A stretch of DNA of 64,000 nucleotides from Paenibacillus marchantiophytorum (GTDB taxonomy: Bacteria; Bacillota; Bacilli; Paenibacillales; NBRC-103111). Of the stretch, positions 1 through 9,121 are shown in pieces (within the stretch, counting starts at the first letter, position 1; each line of letters begins with the position of its first letter). The position numbers and the translations under genes are program-made. The stretch spans positions 62,001 to 126,000 of the forward strand of contig NZ_BMHE01000012.1 in the NCBI RefSeq assembly GCF_014640555.1, given 5' to 3'. The notes beneath the pieces were generated by a model that made no database searches, had not been told where the DNA came from, and saw nothing but the letters and a program-made list of their open reading frames with translations.

Positions 1-1563
1 TCACTCGTAATTCTGATGTTTGCACTAACCGGTTGTCAGAACCTACAAGGATTAGACGTTTCACAAGCCTTTCAAAATAGCGCGGCCGTGAAGTCCGGCG
101 AATCCAGAGGATCTCTTCAATTGGAGCTTATTCCGGGGGACCAAACCGCGTTTACTGCCAATGAAAAAGCCATATTCAACGCATTGAAGAATGTGAAGCT
201 AGAGTTAACTAACGTTGCTATGCAGGACAAGCAGCACCTCTCCGTGAACGGTGCTATCACGTACAGCAAAGGGAAAATCCCTTTCCAAGCCAGCTTGGAT
301 GAGACCCAGATTGTCCTTCAAATCGAAGGCGCCAAACAACCGATTTTCTTTGATTTAACCGACGCCGAGCGCGGCTCCATGCCAAGTCCGTTAACAACTG
401 ATATGCAGAAGCAAATCATGGATAAAGCCGAGTCGCTGTCACCGGCCATCTTGAAATTCATCATTGCCAATGCGCCGAATCCGAGTCAAATTGCCGTCTC
501 ATCCGTCTCGGAGCAAGTGTACCAAGAGACGCTTTCTTTGCAAAAACTCCATTTGGAGATTAAGGGCAGTGAACTTGTCGGCCTCCTCAAAACATTCCTA
601 ACCAACATCATCGCCGATGACAAAGGATTGAAGGAACTCATTGGACAGCTTTATGACGTTCTCGCTCCAATCATTAAAGAAGAAATGAAAAGATCAGCTA
701 CTGAGAATGAGTTCTCCTCACCTTTTCCTGACTTGATGATGGCCTACCTGGATAATAAAACACTAGCTGTCGAATTCGTTTACACAACGGTTCAACAAGG
801 GCTGCAGAAAGTGCTCAAAGACTGGAATCAGACGGTGGAATCTTCGCTTTCTTCGATTCGAGATGATCAAGTCAAAGCCTTCTTGAGCGATAAAACGGTG
901 CTGAAAACCGATTTATTCATCGATGGTGACAAGCAAATCCGCAAAGTCAATGCCGAGCTTTCTTTCCCTATTGCTGATGCAAAATCAGGGATAAGTGCTG
1001 TTAAACTAACATTCGTCAATGAAACCTGGAATATCAATAAGCCTGTGAAAGCCGCTTCAATTGCCATCACCGACGATGCGCTGGATCTTAGCGAAGCACC
1101 TTTCTACGGCAGTACCATTCTCAACTATTTCAAAAAAGATTCACAGGCCTACTCGCTTTTAAGAAATGATTTGCAAGTAGCCAAAAAAGATATTCATTTA
1201 TTGTTGAATACCAATGACGATGAAGATGAATACTCGTTCTATGATGCGAGCCATCCCTTTATTAATGAGGATAACATCTCCATGTTGCCGGTTCGTTTCC
1301 TTTCTGAGCGACTGGGCGCAGCCGTGAAATGGGACGATACGGCCAAACAAATCATCGTTAAGGACGACCTGACGGAGAAAACTATTGTGTTCACGTTGAA
1401 CAGCAAATCAGCTCAAGTTAACGGCGTCACAGTTGCTCTGGAAAGCCCCGCTATCCTGAAGAATGGCTCCACGTTCGTTCCACTGCGCTTTATAGCGGAG
1501 CAGATGGGCTGCAAGATCGAGTTCGACAATCAGACGCAAAGCGTCAACCTGACAAGACAATAG
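1..1563 (+). CDS. Lipoprotein with C-terminal copper amine oxidase N-like stalk domain (5' end cut by window)
   Basis: The reading frame is open from base 1, and the first visible residues read [12 protein letters not shown]. That is the end of a lipoprotein signal peptide with an LTGC lipobox, so the true start lies upstream of the window and the ATG at 16 is inside the signal. The last ~110 residues hold a stalk/copper-amine-oxidase-N1 type domain ([12 protein letters not shown] and [13 protein letters not shown] repeats), a module common on Paenibacillus surface proteins. The middle ~350 residues are not recognised. Expected to sit lipid-anchored on the outer face of the membrane. A hairpin terminator follows the stop. 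Confidence 0.85.
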   Translation, partial: SLVILMFALTGCQNLQGLDVSQAFQNSAAVKSGESRGSLQLELIPGDQTAFTANEKAIFNALKNVKLELTNVAMQDKQHLSVNGAITYSKGKIPFQASLDETQIVLQIEGAKQPIFFDLTDAERGSMPSPLTTDMQKQIMDKAESLSPAILKFIIANAPNPSQIAVSSVSEQVYQETLSLQKLHLEIKGSELVGLLKTFLTNIIADDKGLKELIGQLYDVLAPIIKEEMKRSATENEFSSPFPDLMMAYLDNKTLAVEFVYTTVQQGLQKVLKDWNQTVESSLSSIRDDQVKAFLSDKTVLKTDLFIDGDKQIRKVNAELSFPIADAKSGISAVKLTFVNETWNINKPVKAASIAITDDALDLSEAPFYGSTILNYFKKDSQAYSLLRNDLQVAKKDIHLLLNTNDDEDEYSFYDASHPFINEDNISMLPVRFLSERLGAAVKWDDTAKQIIVKDDLTEKTIVFTLNSKSAQVNGVTVALESPAILKNGSTFVPLRFIAEQMGCKIEFDNQTQSVNLTRQ

Positions 1564-1576
1564 AAGTGTTTATAAG

Positions 1577-1620
1577 AAAGCTCGCCCTCGGGTCTACGCG
1601 ACCTCTGAGGGTGAGCTTTT
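1577..1620 (+). terminator. Rho-independent terminator
   Basis: Inverted repeat AAAGCTC.CCCTC / GAGGGTGAGCTTT with a short loop, followed by T-rich sequence. It closes the lipoprotein gene. Confidence 0.8.
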
Positions 1621-1780
1621 GTTTGGGTTTTTTATTAGAAAAAGAATTTTTGGTGAAATTGGAATAAGCTTCCCTTTAAATGGATATATTATCAAAGCTG
1701 CGTTAACAAGCTGTCCGAGTCGATGTGATCTCGAAGAACAAATGCGCAGGCACAAATTATTGTTGGAGGTTTATGTCTAC

Positions 1781-1981
1781 ATGGAAACAGGTACAGTCAA
1801 ATGGTTTAATGCAGAAAAAGGGTTTGGTTTTATCGAAATGGAAGGCGGAAAAGACGTGTTCGTTCACTTCAGCGCCATTACGGGAGAAGGCTTCAAAAGC
1901 TTAGACGAAGGTGAACGCGTACAATTTGAAGTTACTCAAGGTAACCGCGGGCCGCAAGCTGAAAATGTAGTCAAGCTGTAG
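1781..1981 (+). CDS. Cold-shock protein (CspA/CspB family)
   Basis: 66-residue single OB-fold cold-shock domain. RNP1 (KGFGFIE) and RNP2 (VFVHFSAI) are intact and the length is typical. Binds single-stranded nucleic acid and acts as an RNA chaperone. The start was chosen at ATG 1781 behind GGAGG at 1766-1770; the frame is open further upstream but that part has no cold-shock homology. About 155 bases separate it from the upstream terminator, leaving room for a long 5' leader of the kind that controls csp translation by temperature (family knowledge, not demonstrated here). A YdjO-like gene follows. Confidence 0.93.
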   Translation: METGTVKWFNAEKGFGFIEMEGGKDVFVHFSAITGEGFKSLDEGERVQFEVTQGNRGPQAENVVKL

Positions 1982-2047
1982 TCCTTCACCACATATTGCG
2001 ATAAACTGCTTGCGAGTCTGAGTCTACTATGACAAGGAGGAGTTCGA

Positions 2048-2248
2048 TTGTACTTTTCAAAGAAATCGTTGGAGCCTGTTCCTGAAGAGGAAACCAGCAT
2101 CTGGACCTGCAGCACAGAGCAGTGTTCCTGTTGGATGAGAGATAACTTTTCATTCGCGGATAGTCCGGAATGTCCGATCTGTCATTCATCCATGGTCAAG
2201 GATCAAAAAATGCTCCCAACCTTATCGAACACAAGCAGCAGGCGATAA
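2048..2248 (+). CDS. Cold-inducible YdjO-type zinc-ribbon protein
   Basis: 66 residues with WTC..EQCSCWMRDNFSF..PECPICHSSM, i.e. two pairs of cysteines spaced like a zinc ribbon. This is the hallmark of the YdjO cold-inducible family. The start is TTG 2048 behind a very strong AAGGAGGAG. It lies 66 bases after csp on the same strand, the csp-ydjO pairing often seen in Paenibacillus. Molecular role unknown. Family assignment rests on the motif; no search was run. Confidence 0.85.
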   Translation: MYFSKKSLEPVPEEETSIWTCSTEQCSCWMRDNFSFADSPECPICHSSMVKDQKMLPTLSNTSSRR

Positions 2249-2258
2249 CCGTCGTACT

Positions 2259-2305
2259 GGAAGCCCTGACCACTCCTTCACCGGAGACGGTGAGGGCTTT
2301 CCTTT
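2259..2305 (+). terminator. Terminator after csp-ydjO
   Basis: Stem GGAAGCCCTGACC / GGTGAGGGCTTTCC with one mismatch, followed by a T-rich tract. Confidence 0.7.
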
Positions 2306-2310
2306 ATCCA

Positions 2311-2372
2311 GCAGCCTCTACAACAGAAGAGGCTGCCTCGCAGTCATTTTCGACTAATGAGGCAACCTCTTG
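2311..2372. terminator. Bidirectional hairpin between convergent genes
   Basis: AAGAGGCTGCCTC (about 2328-2340) pairs with GAGGCAACCTCTT (about 2358-2370). A smaller GCAGCCTCT/AGAGGCTGC hairpin overlaps its left arm. It lies between the csp-ydjO pair and the minus-strand stress gene and can serve both. Confidence 0.65.
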
Positions 2373-2379
2373 TTCTATT

Positions 2380-2760
2380 TTATAAAATAGTTCGTTGGAA
2401 ATCTTCGGTACTGTACGAATTCACTTCTGTCGAAGGGGTCGCCAGGACTAGGATTTTCCCCTTATCCAACTCGCCTTCCAGTCTGCTCGCTTCGACTTCA
2501 GGCACGCCCAGCGATTTCATCTTCGCCCGGAGCTCATCGCCGCGGGATCGGAAGAGATTCGCAATGGACGTAATCACGCCTTCCTCCGCTATCGAAATTT
2601 GCTCAGCACCTGTGTAATTAGCTACGAAGTCGGTACCTTCTGCACTATGCGTCAGTACGTAGATGTGGTCTCTCTCGAAACCTTCCCTGTACAGTTGCTG
2701 CACCTTATTCTGTGCTTCTTGAAGATTCGCTGTCACACTCACTCTAGTATAAGTATCCAT
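2380..2760 (-). CDS. YflT-domain general stress protein (GS17M-like)
   Basis: 126 residues. The N-terminal YTRVSVTANLQEAQNKVQQL and the alternating soluble alpha/beta pattern match the YflT/heat-induced stress protein domain. The start is ATG 2760 (MDTYTR), because AGGAGG sits 7-8 bases before it but directly abuts the upstream in-frame ATG at 2766. It lies 56 bases downstream of the DUF1328 gene with no clear promoter of its own. It probably shares the SigB-type promoter at 3034-3059, consistent with YflT being a SigB-regulon protein in Bacillus. Biochemical role unknown. Confidence 0.8.
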   Translation of the reverse strand: MDTYTRVSVTANLQEAQNKVQQLYREGFERDHIYVLTHSAEGTDFVANYTGAEQISIAEEGVITSIANLFRSRGDELRAKMKSLGVPEVEASRLEGELDKGKILVLATPSTEVNSYSTEDFQRTIL

Positions 2761-2816
2761 GATCATTCCTCCTCTTTCGCATTTGATTTATAAGGGTGAA
2801 GCTAGGGTAAACGGAA

Positions 2817-2981
2817 TTAAATACTTCTGCGTCTGCCGAAAATCAAGGATACAACGAACATGATCAGGAAGACAAAGAATAGTACTTTGGCAATCCCCAC
2901 TGCCGCTGAGACAATCCCGAAAAATCCGAAAACACCTGCTACAAGTGCAATGATGAGAAACATAATGGCCCAACCCAACAT
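2817..2981 (-). CDS. DUF1328 (UPF0391/YtjA-type) small membrane protein
   Basis: 54 residues: [20 protein letters not shown] then a second hydrophobic helix and the basic end FGRRRSI. This is the canonical two-helix DUF1328 layout. The start at 2981 was chosen because an AGAGGG ribosome site precedes it and the family begins with MLGWA; the longer frame adds a polar extension. A perfect SigB-like promoter lies 52 bases upstream, so this is probably a general-stress membrane peptide. Function of the family unknown. Confidence 0.85.
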   Translation of the reverse strand: MLGWAIMFLIIALVAGVFGFFGIVSAAVGIAKVLFFVFLIMFVVSLIFGRRRSI

Positions 2982-3033
2982 AGGAAACACCCTCTCTTTA
3001 TTATTAATTGTGTTGTTCTTGCTATGTTGTCTA

Positions 3034-3059
3034 TTACCCATCATGTCTGATAGTGAAAC
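3034..3059 (-). promoter_or_regulatory. SigB-type promoter for DUF1328-yflT
   Basis: On the minus strand GTTTCA is separated by exactly 14 bases from GGGTAA, matching the Bacillus SigB consensus (GTTTAA-N12-15-GGGTAT). The -10 lies 52 bases before the DUF1328 start. Confidence 0.75.
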
Positions 3060-3091
3060 ACTTTTCCAAGAATTATTAGGTGCTGTGCCCT

Positions 3092-3643
3092 CTATTCGCT
3101 GGTTGAATGTCGATTCAACGCTTGCTGTTCCAGCCTTTCCATGCGCTGATCAAGACGCTCCAATAATACTTTTAATTCGGTATTTTCCTGCTCTGCCCGA
3201 TAGTTAATAGCGAAATCCAGAATAGCCTCCTGCTTATCTCTGGCTGCCTGGCGGTTCTGACTCATCAAGATTACGGGCGCCTGAAACGCCGATAAACAGG
3301 ACAAAATCAAATTGAGTAAAATGAACGGCGGTTTGTCGAAGGCAAAACTCATCAGATTAACAAGCATCCAAACGATCAAAAATGTAATAAACAGAACAAT
3401 AAACGTCCAACTTCCGCCAAACGTAGCAATTCTATCAGCCAAGCGGTCCGCCCATGATGATTTCTTATTTTGCTGCTGTGTCAGATGGGATTTAATACTG
3501 CCTTGGTACTCTCTCACCATGACCTTGATGCGATCTAATTGCTCCATATCTAACTGAGCGCTTTGATCTTGTTCCAACTCCTGGAATAACTGCTCAGGCG
3601 TGCATTCCCCGCTGATTTCTTGGTCATTCGCCTCTTCTCTCAT
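3092..3643 (-). CDS. DUF1003 family membrane protein
   Basis: 183 residues. Polar N-terminus (1-65), then the DUF1003 core: [17 protein letters not shown], a membrane helix, [22 protein letters not shown] (second helix) and [14 protein letters not shown], ending in a coiled coil rich in E/R/L (~150-178). All family motifs are present and the length is usual. The start is ATG 3643 behind AAGGAAGGG. Inner-membrane protein of unknown function. It is transcribed toward the SigB-controlled DUF1328 gene, but the SigB site lies after its stop codon. Confidence 0.88.
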   Translation of the reverse strand: MREEANDQEISGECTPEQLFQELEQDQSAQLDMEQLDRIKVMVREYQGSIKSHLTQQQNKKSSWADRLADRIATFGGSWTFIVLFITFLIVWMLVNLMSFAFDKPPFILLNLILSCLSAFQAPVILMSQNRQAARDKQEAILDFAINYRAEQENTELKVLLERLDQRMERLEQQALNRHSTSE

Positions 3644-3731
3644 CCCTATCCCTTCCTTCCGTGTCCAGAGATCACACTACTCTTTATTTAAACCTTCCTC
3701 ACCCTCTATGAAACAACCTAATTTTCACAAC

Positions 3732-3771
3732 AAAAAAACCGCTCATTGATGAACTCATCAATAGAAGCGGT
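3732..3771 (-). terminator. Terminator after the CheR-type gene
   Basis: On the minus strand ACCGCTTCTATTGATGA / TCATCAATGAGCGGT is followed by TTTTTTTG. Confidence 0.85.
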
Positions 3772-3783
3772 CTGAGAGGTCTG

Positions 3784-4617
3784 CTATTTCTTACGGTAAA
3801 TACGTTCTTGCGGAACAAATTCCTCATAGTGCACACCTTCTGGTATGAACAGGATTGACTCCTTTTTGCCAAGCCCGAGGTAGCCTCCCGACGTCAAGCT
3901 TTCATGAAAAAGACTATGCACCTGCTGCTGCAGCTTGTTGTCGAAGTAAATCATAACATTCCGGCAAAGGATTACGTGGAATTCGTTGAAGGAACCATCG
4001 GTCACCAGATTATGTTGGGCGAAAACCAGATTGTCCTTCATTAACGGTCGGAAATAAGCATATTGATGATCTGTTGTGTAATATTCGGAGAAGGCCATCT
4101 CGCCGCCGGCATCCAGATAGTTCTTGGTAAACAGCTGCATCTGTTTCAGCGGGAAGGCGCCCTTTTGCGCAGCTTCAATCGCTCTGTCATTCATATCTGT
4201 GGCATAGATCCGCGTTTTCTCCGCCAAACCCTCTTCCTGCATGAGGATGGCCATCGAATACACTTCTTCTCCTGTCGCGCAGCCTGCATGCCAAATGCGA
4301 ATCTCCGGAAGCTTCCGCAGCTCAGGGACCACATGTTCGCGGAACGCACGGAAAAAGCTCGGATCCCTGAACATCTCCGTTACCCGAATGGACATATCAT
4401 TTAGCAATAGCTCCACGAAGCCAGGTTCATGCAGCACTTTTTCCAGAACAGCGCTGATCGTCGGCAGCTTCTCCGCTCGCATCCGATTAAGAATTCGCCT
4501 GCGCAGCGAAGAACGCACATAATGCCGGAAATCAAATCCGTACATTTGGTATATGCCTTCTAAGAGAAGATTGATTTCAATTTGTTGCAATTCATCCTGA
4601 TAGGGGAAATCTTCCAT
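3784..4617 (-). CDS. CheR-type protein-glutamate methyltransferase (RsbM-like)
   Basis: 277 residues. CheR N-terminal helices with the arginine-rich RSSLRRRILNRM, then the SAM-binding domain with GCATGEEVYSMA and the later CRNVMIYFDNKLQQQ segment typical of CheR. The start is ATG 4617 (MEDFPYQ), 29 bases after the kinase stop; an in-frame extension upstream overlaps the kinase and lacks homology. It sits directly behind a CHASE3-GAF hybrid kinase rather than a chemotaxis operon. In Bacillus cereus this arrangement is RsbK-RsbM, where RsbM methylates the kinase and dampens SigB activation. The RsbM role is inferred from context. Confidence 0.88.
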   Translation of the reverse strand: MEDFPYQDELQQIEINLLLEGIYQMYGFDFRHYVRSSLRRRILNRMRAEKLPTISAVLEKVLHEPGFVELLLNDMSIRVTEMFRDPSFFRAFREHVVPELRKLPEIRIWHAGCATGEEVYSMAILMQEEGLAEKTRIYATDMNDRAIEAAQKGAFPLKQMQLFTKNYLDAGGEMAFSEYYTTDHQYAYFRPLMKDNLVFAQHNLVTDGSFNEFHVILCRNVMIYFDNKLQQQVHSLFHESLTSGGYLGLGKKESILFIPEGVHYEEFVPQERIYRKK

Positions 4618-4646
4618 TTCGCTTAACTCATCCCCGGTTTGATAGC

Positions 4647-7430
4647 TCAATGCTTTTTCACCTGCTTCGTCAACCACACACGCATGAGCGAGAATAATTG
4701 ATCCATGTTCAAAGGTTTCGTAATGTAGTCGGAAGCACCTGCTTCCAGACACTTCTCTTTCTCGCTCTTCATGGCTTTCGCGGTCAACGCAATAATAGGT
4801 AAGTCCATCAGCTGAAGCTGCCCTCTGATGGCCTGCATCGCTTCGTAGCCGCCCATGACAGGCATCATGATATCCATTAAGACAAGATCATAATCTGAAC
4901 TGCCTTGAAGAATTTCAAGGGCCATCTTGCCATGATCCGCTACTTCCACAGTCACGCCTTTCATCTCCAGCGCAGTAACCAATGCGAATACATTCCGAGC
5001 GTCATCGTCGACAAGCAGGATTCTTTTCCCCTGGAATAACTGCGCATCGGATTTAATGGCCTCAGTCACAGGAGAATCATTGATCACATGCAAGAATTCA
5101 GACGATAGCGCTTCAACGGCCACCACGTCAGCATACTCACCTGCGGCTGCAATTTCGCCCGCAGGATACATCGTCACCTGATCATCTTGATCCGTTTCCT
5201 GCGCATTAGGAAGATACAGCGTAAATGTACTGCCTTTGCCTACTTCGCTTTTGACAACAATGGAACCGCCTAGCAACCGCGTGAACTCACGGCAAATGGA
5301 TAAGCCTAAGCCTGTGCCGCCGTATTGGCGATTCGTTGTCCCATCGACCTGACGGAACGCTTCAAAAATAACTTGTTGCTTATCAATTGGAATCCCTATT
5401 CCCGTATCGGTGATGGAAATAGCCAGCACTTTCTCTTCCGGATCCCGATGCAAAAGCTCTTGCACGCGAACTGGATCAGCAAGAGCGATCCGCATCGTAA
5501 TCGATCCTTCCTCCGTAAATTTGAAAGCATTGGATAGGAGGTTCTTCACGATCTGCTGCAAGCGTTGGCCATCTGTCAGCATCACATTCGGTACATTCTC
5601 TTCCAAGATAATATCAAAATCCAGCTTCTTCTTCTCGGCCACTGGGCCAAACATCAGCTTCATTAATTGCGGCATTTCCGTCACGTTGAATTCATCGGCC
5701 ATAATTTCTATCTTGCCCGCTTCAACCTTGGATAAATCAAGGATATCATCAATGAGTGCCAGAAGATCGTTCCCTGCGGCATACACAACACGGGAGTAAT
5801 CCACGACCTCCGACATTTGCATTTCGCCGTTATTTTCCGCCAGCATTTGCGACAAAATCATAATACTATTCAGCGGCGTACGCAGTTCATGCGACATATT
5901 CGCCAAGAAATCCGACTTGTATTGGGAACTCGTTTGAAGTTTAAGCGAGAATTCTTCCAACTCATCTTTGGCTCTCTTCAATTCCAAAGCCCTTTGTTCG
6001 GAGAAATGGTTCTGTTCCTCCAAGAATTCATTGGTCATTCTGAGCTCTTCCTGCTGCATCTGGAGTTCTTCGGACTGAGCCTGAAGCTCCTCAGACTGGG
6101 CTTGCAGTTCTTCCGTCAGCATCTGCGATTCTGAAAGCAGCCGTTCCACTTCCATCCGTCCCCTCACATTGAGAATCGCTGATCCGAACTTATCCTGCAG
6201 GGAATCGATCAATGTCAGATGCTGTGACTGGTAGGGCTGCAAGGAGGCTATTTCAATTACGGCCTCCGTCAGTCCATCCACCAGGATCGGTGCCACCAAG
6301 AGTGCACGCGGCGCGGATACGCCTAAGCCTGAAGTGACTTTGACATGATCCTCCGGCAGATTATCCATTAGGAAAATCCGCTGATCGAGTGCGCATTGAC
6401 CAACCAAGCCTTCACCCAAGCCGAAACTGTCAGAAGCAGGGTCTTCGCCAATAGCCGCATAGCTGGCCATTTTTACAAAGCGGGTTTGCCCATTCACGTA
6501 TTCCCGCAGATAGACAGCGCCATAGAGACTGCCCAGCATAGGGGCCAGCGTATTGACAAACGTTTCACTCAAAAGCTTTATTTCATTAATCCCTTGATAC
6601 AAAGTTGCAACTTCCGTTAAATTTATTTGAACCCAATTCTGCTTCTGCAAGTTGGCTAACAATTCATTGGTAGCTACGGCCAGCTCTTTGATCTCATCAT
6701 TGGTTTTGACTTGAATTCTAGTGGTCAAATCGCCCTCAGACGCCGTAATATCTCGAATCGTTCGGATAACTTGTTTGATAGTGCCCGTAATCGAACTAGA
6801 TAGGAATAAGGCCACAAGAATAGCAAAAATCGAAATGATCCCGAGAACAGAGAAAAGAACAACTCTAAGATTATAGTTGCTTTCAGCTAACTGTTCGACT
6901 CTGGCAGCCGTTAATTTCTTCTCTGCTGAGAGAAAGGAGTCGAACTGCGTACGCAGTTGATCCATGATCTTTTTGCCATTGTTTTGGTAGAAAAATTCAT
7001 TAAGAGCTTGTTGATTGTTAGCCCCCTTAGCCTTTATAGCAAATTCACCGGCATTTTTAATCCAACTCTGAATAGTAGGCTTAATTTGCTCTAGGCTTCT
7101 CTGTTGCGAGGGGTTATCCTCTATAAGCTGATGAAGCTTGTTGTAGTTATCCAGCCAAGTTCGGCTGCCGGCATCATAAGGTTCCAGATATTGCGTATCC
7201 CCTGTTATGACGTAGCCGCGCATCCCCGTTTCCATATCAAGCATATTTTTTTGAATTAAATTTAATAAATCATGGACTTCCATATCATGCGTAGAGACAA
7301 AACTGACTTCCTCTTGAAGCGAGTTTACACGGTCACTCACGACCAAAAGCGATATCCCTAAGCATATGATAATAAAGACATATCCAACTATAATTTTGGC
7401 ACGTATATTGATCTGTAAAGATTTAAGCAT
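4647..7430 (-). CDS. CHASE3-HAMP-GAF hybrid sensor histidine kinase (RsbK-like)
   Basis: 927 residues, start ATG 7430 behind GGAGG. Order: membrane helix ~12-32; CHASE3 extracellular sensor ~38-180; second helix ~189-211; HAMP ~212-265; GAF ~280-430; coiled coil ~435-500 with heptads carrying EE pairs at 440/441, 447/448, 454/455 and 461/462; HisKA with MSHELRTPLN (His514); ATPase with DTGIGIP and GGTGLGLSI; C-terminal receiver with phospho-acceptor Asp853 (LVLMDIMMP). It senses an external or membrane signal and passes phosphate through its own receiver. Layout, neighbouring CheR-type gene and nearby sigB match B. cereus RsbK. Ligand unknown. A separate promoter region with a palindrome lies upstream. 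Confidence 0.92.
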   Translation of the reverse strand: MLKSLQINIRAKIIVGYVFIIICLGISLLVVSDRVNSLQEEVSFVSTHDMEVHDLLNLIQKNMLDMETGMRGYVITGDTQYLEPYDAGSRTWLDNYNKLHQLIEDNPSQQRSLEQIKPTIQSWIKNAGEFAIKAKGANNQQALNEFFYQNNGKKIMDQLRTQFDSFLSAEKKLTAARVEQLAESNYNLRVVLFSVLGIISIFAILVALFLSSSITGTIKQVIRTIRDITASEGDLTTRIQVKTNDEIKELAVATNELLANLQKQNWVQINLTEVATLYQGINEIKLLSETFVNTLAPMLGSLYGAVYLREYVNGQTRFVKMASYAAIGEDPASDSFGLGEGLVGQCALDQRIFLMDNLPEDHVKVTSGLGVSAPRALLVAPILVDGLTEAVIEIASLQPYQSQHLTLIDSLQDKFGSAILNVRGRMEVERLLSESQMLTEELQAQSEELQAQSEELQMQQEELRMTNEFLEEQNHFSEQRALELKRAKDELEEFSLKLQTSSQYKSDFLANMSHELRTPLNSIMILSQMLAENNGEMQMSEVVDYSRVVYAAGNDLLALIDDILDLSKVEAGKIEIMADEFNVTEMPQLMKLMFGPVAEKKKLDFDIILEENVPNVMLTDGQRLQQIVKNLLSNAFKFTEEGSITMRIALADPVRVQELLHRDPEEKVLAISITDTGIGIPIDKQQVIFEAFRQVDGTTNRQYGGTGLGLSICREFTRLLGGSIVVKSEVGKGSTFTLYLPNAQETDQDDQVTMYPAGEIAAAGEYADVVAVEALSSEFLHVINDSPVTEAIKSDAQLFQGKRILLVDDDARNVFALVTALEMKGVTVEVADHGKMALEILQGSSDYDLVLMDIMMPVMGGYEAMQAIRGQLQLMDLPIIALTAKAMKSEKEKCLEAGASDYITKPLNMDQLFSLMRVWLTKQVKKH

Positions 7431-7456
7431 AGTTGCCTCCTAGTATAGTTCGTAGA

Positions 7457-7475
7457 GAATGTTATGTTAACATTC
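7457..7475. repeat. Perfect 19-bp palindrome upstream of the hybrid kinase
   Basis: GAATGTTATGTTAACATTC, eight-base arms around a 3-base centre. It lies 26 bases before the kinase start and downstream of a possible -10 (TATAGT on the minus strand near 7490). A candidate operator; the binding protein is unknown. Confidence 0.5.
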
Positions 7476-7525
7476 TACTACTCTCACTATACCACATTCA
7501 GGGAGCTAATAGAGAAAATCTCTGA

Positions 7526-8341
7526 TTATTCCTGCAACTGATCCAGCAGTTGATCCAGCTCTAGATCCGATGGCGGATACGCTAGATTCATGCTTTCCAG
7601 AGCGTCCACTGCAATTTGCAGGACGGCCAAATCACGGTACCAGCGATGGTTCGCAGGAACGACATACCACGGCGCCGATTCGGAGCTGCACTGTCTAAAC
7701 ACGTCCTCATAGGCTTGCTCGTATGCCCCCCATGATTCACGTTCCACAAGATCATTCTTATCGAACTTCCAGCGCTTCGTCTCATCAGTCAACCGATTGC
7801 GCAGCTTCGCCAGCTGAAAATCTTTGGAAATGTGCAAGAAAATCTTCACGATTTTCACACCGCTGCTTTCTAGCAATTTCTCAAAACGGTTGATATGTTT
7901 AAATCGCTTCTTCACTTCCGACTCGCTGATCCACTTATGGGTTCTTGTAATCAGGACATCCTCATAGTACGAGCGAATAAAAGCCCCAATCATGCCTTTG
8001 GCAGGCACAATTTTGTGAGCCCGCCAGAGAAAATCATGAGCTTCCTCTTCCTCCGTAGGCGTACGGAAGCTGTTCACTTGAAACCCTTGCGGATGCAGGC
8101 CGCCAAGCGCACGCTTGACGACACCGTCCTTGCCGCTGCAATCCATGCCTTGGATAACGAAGAGTACCGCTTGCTGCTTGCCCGCGTATAAGACATTCTG
8201 CAAGGCTTCCAAGCGTTCCTTCAAACGCTCGATGTTCGGCTCAGCCTCTTCCCGATCATGAACACTCCCCGTTTCATTGGGATCGATTTGCGCTAGCTTT
8301 ACTTTCTTCCCATGCTCCAAACGAAATTGGCTGTTTAGCAT
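7526..8341 (-). CDS. Polyphosphate kinase 2 family protein
   Basis: 271 residues, single PPK2 domain. Walker A GMDCSGKDG at ~65-73, then the family lid and Walker B regions (GAFIRSYYEDVL, VKIFLHISKDFQLAKL, WKFDKNDLVER, WYVVPANHRWYRDL). It transfers phosphate between polyphosphate and nucleotides; the sequence alone does not settle AMP versus ADP preference. The start is ATG 8341 because AAGGGGG lies 7 bases before it; the GTG at 8347 is too close to that site. It follows sigB by 12 bases on the same strand, so it is probably the last gene of the SigB operon, linking polyphosphate to stress. A ppk2 in this position is unusual. Confidence 0.88.
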   Translation of the reverse strand: MLNSQFRLEHGKKVKLAQIDPNETGSVHDREEAEPNIERLKERLEALQNVLYAGKQQAVLFVIQGMDCSGKDGVVKRALGGLHPQGFQVNSFRTPTEEEEAHDFLWRAHKIVPAKGMIGAFIRSYYEDVLITRTHKWISESEVKKRFKHINRFEKLLESSGVKIVKIFLHISKDFQLAKLRNRLTDETKRWKFDKNDLVERESWGAYEQAYEDVFRQCSSESAPWYVVPANHRWYRDLAVLQIAVDALESMNLAYPPSDLELDQLLDQLQE

Positions 8342-8353
8342 CAGCACGCCCCC

Positions 8354-9121
8354 TTATGAATTCTCTATCAAAACGGCCTTCAATTTATCTATTGCCCGTT
8401 TTTGGATACGGGATACACTCATTTGGGAAATTCCTAGTTGATCGGCGATTTGCCGCTGTGAGTGCCCTTCATGGTAGATGAGGCCAATGACGGTGCGCTC
8501 TTCTTGCTTCAAGCAATTCATGGCCTCTTCCAAATCCATCCGTCTCTCCAGTGATGTGTAATCATCTGTTGGTCCAGCAATCATATCGCCAATCGTGGCG
8601 CTGTCGCCTTCACTTGTAAGAGGTGTATCCAGCGACGTGTAATTATAGTAGTCACGGCCCGCCAGAATCTCGATGGTTTCTTCGGAACTGAGCTCCAGAT
8701 AAGCAGCAATCTCGTCAATGCTAGGTGAGCGCTCAAGCTTGACCGTCAGTTCATCCAATGCCCTTTGGACCATGGAGCCTTTTTCCTTAATACGCCTTGG
8801 AACCTGTATGTACCATGACTTGTCACGCAAATAATTTTTGAGGTGACCGATCAAACTTTTCATCGCATAGGCTTCGAATGGGATATCCATAGAGCTGTCA
8901 TATTGCGTGAAAAGCCGCAGCATCGACATTTGACCGACTTGAAATAGATCTTCATACAAATCAGGACGGCTTCGCGACATTTTGCCAACTGCCATACGAA
9001 CAATAGGTTCATAGTGCAGCAGCAGTGCCGTAGCCGTCTCTTGGCAAGCTGTTTCTTTGTAGATCTTCATCTTCAAATACATTTCGTATAAAGGCTTTGA
9101 GGATGATGCATTGGCATTCAT
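8354..9121 (-). CDS. sigB: RNA polymerase sigma factor SigB
   Basis: 255 residues of the SigB/SigF/SigG group. Region 2 (YEDLFQVGQMSMLRLFTQYD, FEAYAMKSLIGHLKNYLRDKSW), region 3 (VPRRIKEKG) and a region 4 helix-turn-helix (QRQIADQLGISQMSVSRIQKRA). Its ATG overlaps the rsbW stop (ATGA), the standard rsbV-rsbW-sigB coupling, which separates it from the sporulation sigmas that pair with SpoIIAB. It directs the general stress regulon and is held inactive by RsbW. SigB-type promoters occur upstream of its own operon and of dps, so it probably autoregulates. Confidence 0.92.
   Translation of the reverse strand: MNANASSSKPLYEMYLKMKIYKETACQETATALLLHYEPIVRMAVGKMSRSRPDLYEDLFQVGQMSMLRLFTQYDSSMDIPFEAYAMKSLIGHLKNYLRDKSWYIQVPRRIKEKGSMVQRALDELTVKLERSPSIDEIAAYLELSSEETIEILAGRDYYNYTSLDTPLTSEGDSATIGDMIAGPTDDYTSLERRMDLEEAMNCLKQEERTVIGLIYHEGHSQRQIADQLGISQMSVSRIQKRAIDKLKAVLIENS

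Noticed and set aside
3644..3735. SigB promoter before the DUF1003 gene
   Set aside because: GTTTCA is present, but 14 bases on the sequence is GGTTTA, two mismatches from the consensus; too weak to list.
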